Positions 7,909 through 14,824 of a stretch of DNA of 32,923 bases are shown one piece after another. Both the position numbers and the translations under genes were made by a program. Below the pieces are notes generated by a model. That model saw nothing but the letters and a program-made list of their open reading frames with translations. It ran no database searches and was not told where the DNA came from. This stretch comes from CAYSLC01 sp964431545 (GTDB lineage Bacteria > Desulfobacterota > Desulfobacteria > Desulfobacterales > JAABSP01): contig CAYSLC010000036.1 in NCBI GenBank assembly GCA_964431545.1, positions 1 through 32,923 on the forward strand. The letters are read 5' to 3'. Numbering within the stretch: the stretch's first letter is position 1; each line of letters opens with the position of its first letter.

Positions 7909-8091
7909 ATGGGAAAGTACTTGATTTACGCGGTGATTCTCTTGATCCTCGCCTTCGGCCTCAATTTCTTCGGCGTGGTGGACATCCCCTGGCTCGACGT
8001 GCCCTTCTCCCTGGAGAGCAAGGAGGAGGGGGGGAAAAAGATCAAGAGGGCGGCTGATGAGGCCCTGGGCGAGAGCCAAGAGCGGCGTTGA
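7909..8091 (+). CDS. Small single-span membrane protein, unknown function
   Basis: A 60-residue protein with one N-terminal transmembrane helix (YLIYAVILLILAFGLNFFGV) followed by a short hydrophobic, Pro-containing segment and a charged, Lys/Glu-rich tail. AAGGAGGAG lies about 9 nt before the ATG, which supports real translation. The alpha/beta hydrolase gene begins 15 bp after the stop, so they are probably cotranscribed. I do not recognise the family. It could be a small regulatory or stabilising membrane peptide, but nothing in the sequence says which. Confidence 0.65.
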   Translation: MGKYLIYAVILLILAFGLNFFGVVDIPWLDVPFSLESKEEGGKKIKRAADEALGESQERR

Positions 8092-8106
8092 AGTGCGTGG
8101 GCGGGG

Positions 8107-9045
8107 ATGGCCGGTCTCCGGGGATTGATCGGCCGTCTTCCGGCCCTCGATCCCTCCGGTGATCCGGAGGCGTACGGCCCCCTCGTCCGTCGGTATTTCG
8201 CTCGGTACGGACTGGCGATCAGCGGAATCGACCACCGGTTCGGCTCCTTTCCGGGGCCCGGCGGCCGGCTTGCGGGCCACTGGTTCAGACCGGCGGAGGC
8301 CCGGTCCACGGTCTTTGTGATCCATGGCTACTTCGACCATACCGGGCTTTTGGCGAATCTCATCCGCCATCTGGTGGACCGGGGGGTGGCGGTGGCCGCC
8401 TTCGACCTTCCCGGACACGGGCTCTCCCAGGGGAAGCGGGGGCACGTGGACGACTTCCGGGAGTACGCCGAGGCCCTCCGGAATTTCGCCGCCCTGGGCC
8501 GGGGCCGACTGCCCGAGCCCTGGCACCTGGCCGGCCACAGCACCGGCGGCGCGGCGATTCTGGAGTTCCTGTTCCACCCCCGTCCGGGCGACCCCCGGTT
8601 CGATCGGGTGGTCCTCCTGGCGCCCCTGGTCCGAAGCGCCCATTGGATCCTCTCGCGGCTGGCGTTTCCCCTGGTCCGCCCCTTCGTGGACCACCTGCCC
8701 CGCCGTTTCCGCGAGACCTCCTCCGACGAGGGGTTTCTCTCCTTTCTCCGGAACGATCCCCTCTCGGTGCGTCGGATCCCCCTCGCCTGGGTCACGGCGA
8801 TGGTGGCGTGGAACCGGCGGATCGAGGATGCCGGACAAATCCACCGGCCGGTCCTGGTGATCCAGGGGACCGAGGACCGGGTGGTGGACTGGCGGTACAA
8901 TCTCCGGTTCCTGGAAGGACGGATCGAGGGGCTGAAGACGCGGATGGTGGCGGGGGGGCGCCACCAGCTGTGCAATGAGGCGCCCCCCTTCCGCCGGGCG
9001 GTCTTTTCCGCCCTGGACCGGTTCCTGCTCCCGGCGGACCCTTAG
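8107..9045 (+). CDS. Alpha/beta hydrolase (S33/monoacylglycerol-lipase type)
   Basis: A 312-residue protein with the full catalytic triad in order: Ser145 in LAGHSTGGAA (GxSxG), Asp257 in IQGTEDRVVDW, and His286 in GGRHQLCNEA. The oxyanion-hole strand reads TVFVIHGYFDHTGLLANLI, and FDLPGHGLSQGKRG is typical of the Hydrolase_4/serine aminopeptidase S33 group that includes monoacylglycerol lipases and lysophospholipases. No signal peptide is seen, so it is likely cytoplasmic. An ester of a lipid is the probable substrate, by family. It lies 15 bp after the 60-residue membrane protein. Its stop codon overlaps the stop of the convergent gene (shared TTAG at 9042-9045). Confidence 0.9.
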   Translation: MAGLRGLIGRLPALDPSGDPEAYGPLVRRYFARYGLAISGIDHRFGSFPGPGGRLAGHWFRPAEARSTVFVIHGYFDHTGLLANLIRHLVDRGVAVAAFDLPGHGLSQGKRGHVDDFREYAEALRNFAALGRGRLPEPWHLAGHSTGGAAILEFLFHPRPGDPRFDRVVLLAPLVRSAHWILSRLAFPLVRPFVDHLPRRFRETSSDEGFLSFLRNDPLSVRRIPLAWVTAMVAWNRRIEDAGQIHRPVLVIQGTEDRVVDWRYNLRFLEGRIEGLKTRMVAGGRHQLCNEAPPFRRAVFSALDRFLLPADP

Positions 9046-9719
9046 GCGTCCTTGAAGACCAGCTTTCCGCCCAGCCACCCGGCGGCGGCCCCGAAGGCGA
9101 CCAGAAGGCCGTTTAAGATCAGGAAGATCCACCGGCCGTCTCCCCCGGTGCTGGCCACCGTGGGGTCGATGATCCACCACATGACGATGACCAGCGACAG
9201 CAGGGTGACGAACCCGGCGCAGAGGATCTTGTTGAAGAAGAGGTCGGTCCGCGCCCCTTTGTACTTGTGCCGCCAGCTGATGTAACCGGTGTAGAGGACG
9301 GCGGGCATGGTCAGAAGGACCAGGACCATGTTGCAGAGTGCCGCGATCTCCAGGTAGGGGCAGCCGAAGAGGACCGCCAGGAGGACGAAGAAGGCGGAGA
9401 TGGGCGCCACTCCGTTGGGAATATGGACGGAGATGGGGTGGACGTGGTATTTCACCAGCAGATCCCGTCGCTTTTCCTCGGGGGTGGGGGCCGGGGGGGC
9501 CTCCTCGGGTGAGGGTTCGGCCGGCCCGGGCTCCGACGTCGGTTCGCCCGGGGCCGCCGTTGCTTCGGATGCGGGCTTCTCCCGGGAGGTCTCCGATTCC
9601 GGGGCCTCGTCGGTGATCTCGATGAATGCGCTCTTGTCCGCGCCGCAGACCGGGCATTCCTCCGGCGGCTCCTCGCCGGTATGGATGTAGCCGCAGACTG
9701 TACACTTCCACTTTTTCAT
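9042..9719 (-). CDS. Rubredoxin-like zinc-ribbon/DUF2231-type membrane protein
   Basis: A 225-residue fusion. Residues 1-32 form a rubrerythrin-type rubredoxin-like domain with two CxxC knuckles (KCTVCGYIHTGEEPPEECPVCG) that would bind one iron or zinc. A long acidic Pro/Glu/Thr linker follows (about 35-95). The C-terminal part resembles DUF2231: HPISVHIPNGVAPISAFFVL, then three more hydrophobic segments. The ATG at 9719 follows GGAGGT; a longer frame upstream lacks any domain. By analogy with rubredoxin-like domains it may pass electrons at the membrane, but this is inference. The upstream helicase gene is 131 bp away on the same strand. Confidence 0.85.
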   Translation of the reverse strand: MKKWKCTVCGYIHTGEEPPEECPVCGADKSAFIEITDEAPESETSREKPASEATAAPGEPTSEPGPAEPSPEEAPPAPTPEEKRRDLLVKYHVHPISVHIPNGVAPISAFFVLLAVLFGCPYLEIAALCNMVLVLLTMPAVLYTGYISWRHKYKGARTDLFFNKILCAGFVTLLSLVIVMWWIIDPTVASTGGDGRWIFLILNGLLVAFGAAAGWLGGKLVFKDA

Positions 9720-9850
9720 GGTCAGACCTCCGTTGATGTGGGGGGTGTGTCGGGTGCCCCGGATCGGTCCGGGGCCAGACCCCGGCGTCCGGTTCCGGGG
9801 ATCGGGAAGATACCAGAACCGGGCGGATCGTTCAACCGCAAAGGAGAAGG

Positions 9851-11701
9851 CTACAACACGGTCTCGATCTCGTCGAGGAACCGGCTTCTGGGATTTCGCT
9901 GATCCCGCCGTTCGATGGCGGAACTCAGGTAGAGGTACCGTTCGCTCCGGGTCATGGAGACGTACATGAGCCGGCGTTCCTCCTCCAGGGCCGTCTCCGT
10001 CTCCATGGACCGCCAGTGGGGGAAGATGTTCTCCTCGCACGCCACCACAAAGACGGCCTCGAACTCCAGCCCCTTGGCCGCGTGGACGGTGGAGAGGTTG
10101 ACCGCGCCGCTTTGCCCCTCCTCCTCCTCCTCCCGGTCCTCCCGGACCAGGGCCGCCTCCTCCAGGTAGTCGATGAGGGTCCGGTGCTGGGAGGCCGCGT
10201 GGAGGAGCTGCTCGATGTTCTCCTCCCGGGAGGTGAAGTCCATGGTGTCGGCCTTGGCGTAGCTCCGGAGGTGCGCCATGTAGTCGGTCCGTTCGATGAC
10301 CTCGGCGATGGCCTCCCCGGGGGGCAGGTCCCGGATGTCGTCCAACAGCGTCATCAGGTGGGAGATGGCGCCGTAGAGCTTGGGGGTGAGGATCTTCCGG
10401 ACCAGGGCTTTCCGGGCGGCGTCCTTGAGGCTCATATCGCCGGTCTTCAGTCCGGCGATCTTCCGGATGGTCCCCGGGCCGATCCCCCGCTTGGGGGTGT
10501 TGAGGATCCGCTCGAACGCCGCGTCGTCCCGGCCGAAGGCCGCCGACGTGATGTAGCAGTTGAGGTCGAGGATCTCCTTTCGCTCGAAAAACCCCCGGCC
10601 GCCGAGCATCTGGTAGGGGATGCCGTGCAGCCTCAGGGCCCGTTCAAAGGCGAGGGAGGTGAACTTGGTCCGGTAGAGTACGGCCATCCGGTGGTAGGGG
10701 ACCCCCGTCTCCAGCAGCACCCTGATCTTCCGGGCCACCCAGTCGGCCTCCCGGCGGTCGTCCGGGAACCGGTGAACCTCCACCATCCCCCCCCTCTTTT
10801 CCGAGAAGCACCGCTTGTCCACCTTCCGGTCGTTGTGGTCGATGAGCACGTTGGCGGCCTGGACGATCTCGTCGGCGGATCGGTAGTTGCGTTCCAGTCG
10901 AAAGATCCGGGCATTTTCGTATTTCCGGGTGAAGGAGATGAAATGGTCGACGTTGCTCATGCGGAAGGAGTAGATGGACTGCCAGTCGTCGCCCACGGCG
11001 AAGAGGTTGCCGTCGCGCAGCAGCAGGCCCGTGATCTCCTCGTTGAGGTCGTTGGTGTCCTGGTACTCGTCGCAGAGGATGAACTGGAAATGGTCCTGGA
11101 ACCGGCCCCGGAGGTCGGGGTGGTCCCGCAGCAGGTCCCGGGTGAGCAGAAGGATGTTGTCGAAGTCGACCGCGTTCCTCGACCGAAGCTCCTTTTCATA
11201 GTGCCGGTAGGCGTCCATCAGCCGCACCCGAAAAAAGCCCGGCCGCCGGTCGAGAAACCCCTCCGGATCACCGGAGTTCTTGGCGTTGGAGATCTGGGCC
11301 GTCAGGGCCGGCACGTGCTTCTTGTCGATGTCGAGCCTCGCGGCCACCTCCTTGATCAGCTTCCCCTGCTGGTAGGTGGCGTAGATCTGGAGCGGCTTGC
11401 GGAAGCCGAGCAGATCGCAATGCTCCTTCAGGATCCGGAAACAGGCGGAATGGTAGGTCCTCACCCAGGGGAACCGGTCCATTCCCAGTCCGGTGAGAAC
11501 CCGCAGGCGCCGCTTCATCTCCTCGGCCGCCTTGTTGGTGAAGGTGATGGCCAGAATCCGCTCCGGGTCGTAGCCGGTCCCCACGAGATGAGCGACCTTG
11601 GCGGTCAGGGTCCTGGTTTTTCCGGAGCCGGCGCCCGCCACCACCAGCGTGGGGGAGCCGATGTAGCGGACCGCCTCGTGCTGCGGGGCGGACAGTTCCA
11701 T
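9851..11701 (-). CDS. UvrD/Rep-family ATP-dependent DNA helicase
   Basis: A 616-residue superfamily-1A helicase. Visible motifs are the Q-motif region (LSAPQHEAVRYI), Walker A (VVAGAGSGKTRTL), motif Ia (AITFTNKAAEEMKRRL), Walker B (FILCDEYQDTND), motif III (FAVGDDWQSIYSFR), motif IV (LERNYRSADEIVQAAN), motif V (STVHAAKGLEFEAVFVV) and motif VI (EEERRLMYVSMTRSERYLYL). It unwinds DNA 3' to 5' in repair or replication restart. At 616 residues it is about 100 shorter than UvrD or PcrA because it lacks their C-terminal extension. The ATG at 11701 starts the conserved part; the frame upstream overlaps the preceding gene. That gene (195 residues) ends 17 bp upstream, so they form an operon. Confidence 0.95.
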   Translation of the reverse strand: MELSAPQHEAVRYIGSPTLVVAGAGSGKTRTLTAKVAHLVGTGYDPERILAITFTNKAAEEMKRRLRVLTGLGMDRFPWVRTYHSACFRILKEHCDLLGFRKPLQIYATYQQGKLIKEVAARLDIDKKHVPALTAQISNAKNSGDPEGFLDRRPGFFRVRLMDAYRHYEKELRSRNAVDFDNILLLTRDLLRDHPDLRGRFQDHFQFILCDEYQDTNDLNEEITGLLLRDGNLFAVGDDWQSIYSFRMSNVDHFISFTRKYENARIFRLERNYRSADEIVQAANVLIDHNDRKVDKRCFSEKRGGMVEVHRFPDDRREADWVARKIRVLLETGVPYHRMAVLYRTKFTSLAFERALRLHGIPYQMLGGRGFFERKEILDLNCYITSAAFGRDDAAFERILNTPKRGIGPGTIRKIAGLKTGDMSLKDAARKALVRKILTPKLYGAISHLMTLLDDIRDLPPGEAIAEVIERTDYMAHLRSYAKADTMDFTSREENIEQLLHAASQHRTLIDYLEEAALVREDREEEEEGQSGAVNLSTVHAAKGLEFEAVFVVACEENIFPHWRSMETETALEEERRLMYVSMTRSERYLYLSSAIERRDQRNPRSRFLDEIETVL

Positions 11702-11718
11702 GGAAATACGGTTTCGGG

Positions 11719-12306
11719 CTACTTCTTTCGGGATCTGCCGGAGGCCAGCTCCTCGGTCTGGCAGAGTCGATGGATCGTCTGGGCGTGCCACTTGCCCTTG
11801 CCGGAGAAGGTGGCGATATTGTCGTCCTCCAGGCGCTGGGCGATCTCGTGGTAGGTGGCGCCCTTGCCGCGCATCTCCCCGATGATGGAAAGGACCTGGT
11901 TGCGATCCACGTTACGGATGGGCTGCCGGGGCGCGGGGGGGGCGGGCTCCGGTTCGGCGGGGGCCGGGGCGGTCCGGGCCGCGCCCATGGGGAAGCCGTT
12001 GTCGCCGATCTTGCCCAGGGAGGCGGCGATCATCTCCAGGGCGTCGGCCTTCCGGCCTTCGGCCTCCGCCCGGCGGTTCTGGCTCTCGGCCATCCCGTTG
12101 AGCACCTCCTTGAATTCCTTCAGACTGTCGCTGATCAGGGAGAGGAGTTGCTCATTGTCCTGATTGCTCCTTTTCTTCACCTTGGTGACCGGCTTGTTGT
12201 CTCCGCTCTTGAAGATCGGGGTGGAGTAGGAGGGCGAATAGGGCTTCCGGCCCCGGTCGTATCGCCTGTCGCTTGCGCTCTTGGGACGTTTGAACTGATT
12301 GTTCAT
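11719..12306 (-). CDS. Hypothetical protein with recombinase-like C-terminal helix-turn-helix
   Basis: A 195-residue protein in three parts. The basic N-terminus (residues 1-48) is rich in Arg, Lys, Ser and Tyr and probably binds nucleic acid. Residues about 50-95 are a helical, coiled-coil-like stretch (LLSLISDSLKEFKEVLNGMA). An Ala/Pro linker follows. The C-terminal 55 residues (MRGKGATYHEIAQRLEDDNI, then FSGKGKWHAQTIHRLCQ) resemble the recombinase domain that follows the catalytic part in large serine recombinases, but no catalytic resolvase domain is present. The ATG at 12306 follows AAGGAGGT. It lies directly upstream of the helicase gene (17 bp), suggesting a DNA-related role. The function is unknown. 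Confidence 0.75.
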   Translation of the reverse strand: MNNQFKRPKSASDRRYDRGRKPYSPSYSTPIFKSGDNKPVTKVKKRSNQDNEQLLSLISDSLKEFKEVLNGMAESQNRRAEAEGRKADALEMIAASLGKIGDNGFPMGAARTAPAPAEPEPAPPAPRQPIRNVDRNQVLSIIGEMRGKGATYHEIAQRLEDDNIATFSGKGKWHAQTIHRLCQTEELASGRSRKK

Positions 12307-12327
12307 GGGTACAGTCTACCTCCTTTT

Positions 12328-12349
12328 CATTGAAACAGCCGTTTCAATG
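12328..12349. repeat. Inverted repeat upstream of the 11719-12306 gene
   Basis: CATTGAAAC and GTTTCAATG form a perfect 9-bp inverted repeat with a 4-nt centre (AGCC). It lies immediately upstream of the ribosome site of the minus-strand gene, so it could be an operator or a hairpin in the leader that limits translation. No run of T follows, so a terminator is unlikely. Confidence 0.55.
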
Positions 12350-12382
12350 GCAAAATATACGAAATACCGCAATTTACCGGCA

Positions 12383-12414
12383 CCGACGATTCGAAAATAA
12401 AGAGGAATCGTCGG
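12383..12414. repeat. 10-bp inverted repeat in the divergent intergenic region
   Basis: CCGACGATTC (12383-12392) and GAATCGTCGG (12405-12414) are perfectly complementary with a 12-nt A-rich centre. No T tract follows on either strand, so this looks more like an operator or structured leader than a terminator. The 441-bp region 12307-12747, between the divergent genes, contains this repeat, the one at 12328-12349, the promoter at 12536 and a roughly 180-nt leader, but no convincing gene. It is more AT-rich than its surroundings. Confidence 0.5.
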
Positions 12415-12535
12415 ATCAAACAATCTTTGCGGGGGCGAGATCGCAACGGCTCTTCTTACGTTGTAAGGTTCAGACTATAAGGCAAACGGCGACGGCTGTC
12501 AAAAGAAAAATCTATCCCGGAAAATCCGTTTGCGA

Positions 12536-12565
12536 TTGACAAGTCCCCCTCCTTTTTTCTATGAT
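12536..12565 (+). promoter_or_regulatory. Strong sigma-70-type promoter of the signalling cluster
   Basis: A perfect -35 box TTGACA (12536-12541) and TATGAT (12560-12565) are separated by 18 bp. The first gene starts at 12748, leaving a leader of about 175 nt. The leader contains a self-complementary GGAGATCTCC segment but no recognised riboswitch. Confidence 0.65.
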
Positions 12566-12747
12566 CGGCCTGATAAAAAATTCGAGGGAATTCGATGCGT
12601 TCGATGGGCTTACGGAAAATGATTTCGGCGGGACGGTAGGAAACGGATTTCAAGGGAGGAGATCTCCGACCGCATTCCCCTCCGAGATTTTTGGTGGAAG
12701 TCTATGCATATCGGCTCCGGCGGTTCCTCTACCTTTGAGGAGGGAAG

Positions 12748-14724
12748 ATGAAAACTCAGGTTCTGGTCGTTGTGGATGATCCCATCATGGGGAACTTGCT
12801 CGAAGTCCGTCTGTCGGAGGCGGGCTATCCCACCCGGTATGTGGCCGCCGGGCAGGAGGCGCTCGCCCTGGCCCGTGAGGATGACGGTCAAGGGGCCGAC
12901 GGCCTGGCGGTGCTCTCCGACGTAACGCTCTCCGGAATGGACGGGATCGAATTCCGCCAGAAGCTGAGAAGCGACCCGGCCACCGCGCGGGTTCCGGTGA
13001 TCTTCCTGCCGGGCAAGGCCGAGCTGACCCGGCGGCTGACCGATCTGTGCGGCGAAATCGATGTGTACGTCCCCAAGCCGTTCAAGTTGGAGGAACTCAT
13101 CGAACGCCTGGAGACGCTCATCGGCCCCCCCGCAACGAAGCCCGACGCGGAGCCTGAAACGGATCGGGGCCCGGGGCGGGAGGCGCACGGGGCGGCGCCG
13201 GCCGAATCCCCGTCCGGGATGCCGGCCGACACCCCCGGCGGGGCCAAGCCGCGCCAAGGGGACGAACCGCCGCCCCTCACCGCCATCGAGGACGGACTGG
13301 CCGGCGTTCTGGCGAGCTTCGAGGCGCGGGGGGTGACGGGGCTTCTGGAGGTCCGGAACACGCCCGTCAAAGCGGCCGTCCACATCGAGAGGGGGCGCAT
13401 CATCCACGCCGTCCACGGGGCGGCCACCGGCAGAAAGGCCCTCTACCGGATCTTCGCGGAGGCCGGGGCGGCCCCGGAGTTCCACGAGCAGCCCGTGGAC
13501 GTCAAGCCGACGGTGGACGGCTCCCTGGCCGAGCTTCTCGCCGAGGGGGACCGGGAGGTCGCCACCCTCCGGCGGCTCAAGCCCGGCGCCCTGGACAGCC
13601 GGCTGGCCGTGGACGACCGGCGCCTCGCGGAGGCCGACGGGGTGAAGGCCCACCGGGGTCTCGCCTATACCATCGATCTGGTCCGGGAGCACGGGCGCCT
13701 CCGGGAGGTCCTGGACGCCAGCCGGATGCAGGATCTCCATACCTATAAGAATGTCGTCCATCTGTTGAAACAGGGGGTGCTCCGCCTGGAGGGGGACCGG
13801 CCGGCCGTCCAGCTGGTGACCGACAGCAGCGTCGATCTCCCGGAGCGGATCCTGCGGGAGCGGGAGATCCGCACGGTGCCGGTATCGGTGGGGATCGGCA
13901 AGCGGACCTACCGGGAGATCCACGAACTCTCCGCCGGGCGGTTCTACGAAATGCTCGAGGCGGAACGGGAGTTTCCGGAGATCTCCTTTCCGGCCATGAA
14001 CGAACTCCATCGGGCCTTTGCGGAACTCATCGGCGAAAGGGACATCCTGGCCGTCTTCTCCTCCACCCACCTGAACCGGACCTATCGCAACGCCATCGCC
14101 GCCAGGGACATCAACATCCCCAGGTACCGCGACGCCCGCGAGAAGGGGCTGGGGCGCCACCATCCGCCCCAGGTGGAGATCGTGGACAGCGGGTCGATCT
14201 CCCTGGGGATGGGGCTTCTGCTCCTGGAGGCGGCGGACCGTCTGGCCGCCGGCGCGGCCCCCGAGACAGTCCGGGCCCATGTGGCGGGGCTGGTCGACCG
14301 TGTGCGGGTCTTTCTGGTGGTGGAGGACCTCGATCACCTCCGGAGATCCGGCACCGTGGAGTCGGCGCGGACCCTGCTGGGGCGGTTCTACGGCCTGCGG
14401 ATGATCCTCGGGCTGCGAAGGGGGCGGATCAAGATCATGGATCGGTCCCTGTCCGGCAAGACGGCCCTGGACCGCATGGTCTCCCTGCTGGAATGGAGCC
14501 TTGACGATCCCGCCGCCCCCCATCGGATGGGCGTCATGCACGGGGCCGACACCGAGCAGGTCGAGCCCCTGGTGGAACGGCTCCGGTCGCGGTTCGACTG
14601 TCGGGAGATCCTGGTCTCCCAGCTCGGCCCGGCCATGGGCACCTGGTTCGGGCCCCGGGCGCTGGGGCTGGCCTGCCTGCCGGCGGACGGAAACGATCCG
14701 GGGGCCTCCGGCGGAGCCGCGTGA
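12748..14724 (+). CDS. Receiver-DUF4388-DegV fusion protein
   Basis: A 658-residue cytoplasmic protein. Residues 1-125 are a response-regulator receiver with acidic pair Asp10/Asp11, phosphoacceptor Asp58 (SDVTLSGMDG) and Lys110 (VPKPF); the usual Thr/Ser switch position is Pro88 (IFLPGK). A Pro-rich linker precedes a DUF4388 (PATAN-like) domain at about 178-250 (GVTGLLEVRNTPVKAAVHIE). From about 352 to 645 it is a DegV domain: LVTDSSVDLPERIL, VDSGSISLGMGLLLLEAADR, VEDLDHLRRSGTVESARTLL and LGPAMGTWFGPRALGLA all match the fatty-acid-binding DegV/FakB family. FakB proteins present fatty acids to a kinase; whether this one binds lipid is inferred. The start follows GAGGAGGG. It heads the signalling cluster. 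Confidence 0.88.
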   Translation: MKTQVLVVVDDPIMGNLLEVRLSEAGYPTRYVAAGQEALALAREDDGQGADGLAVLSDVTLSGMDGIEFRQKLRSDPATARVPVIFLPGKAELTRRLTDLCGEIDVYVPKPFKLEELIERLETLIGPPATKPDAEPETDRGPGREAHGAAPAESPSGMPADTPGGAKPRQGDEPPPLTAIEDGLAGVLASFEARGVTGLLEVRNTPVKAAVHIERGRIIHAVHGAATGRKALYRIFAEAGAAPEFHEQPVDVKPTVDGSLAELLAEGDREVATLRRLKPGALDSRLAVDDRRLAEADGVKAHRGLAYTIDLVREHGRLREVLDASRMQDLHTYKNVVHLLKQGVLRLEGDRPAVQLVTDSSVDLPERILREREIRTVPVSVGIGKRTYREIHELSAGRFYEMLEAEREFPEISFPAMNELHRAFAELIGERDILAVFSSTHLNRTYRNAIAARDINIPRYRDAREKGLGRHHPPQVEIVDSGSISLGMGLLLLEAADRLAAGAAPETVRAHVAGLVDRVRVFLVVEDLDHLRRSGTVESARTLLGRFYGLRMILGLRRGRIKIMDRSLSGKTALDRMVSLLEWSLDDPAAPHRMGVMHGADTEQVEPLVERLRSRFDCREILVSQLGPAMGTWFGPRALGLACLPADGNDPGASGGAA

Positions 14725-14824
14725 ACCGTCCTCCCGCCCCAGCCGTTTTCCGCCGGTTTCCTCCGGGCTTTGGATGGCGTCCCCGGGCGATCCCTCGTTT
14801 CCGGCGCGTTTCCCCGGAGGGGCC

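Noticed and set aside
10016..11854. Plus-strand frame of 612 codons opposite the helicase
   Set aside because: The helicase motifs on the minus strand are complete; the plus-strand product is low-complexity.
12566..12747. Riboswitch, such as a cyclic-di-GMP type, in the long leader of the signalling cluster
   Set aside because: I could not find the conserved bases of any known class; only short self-complementary segments.
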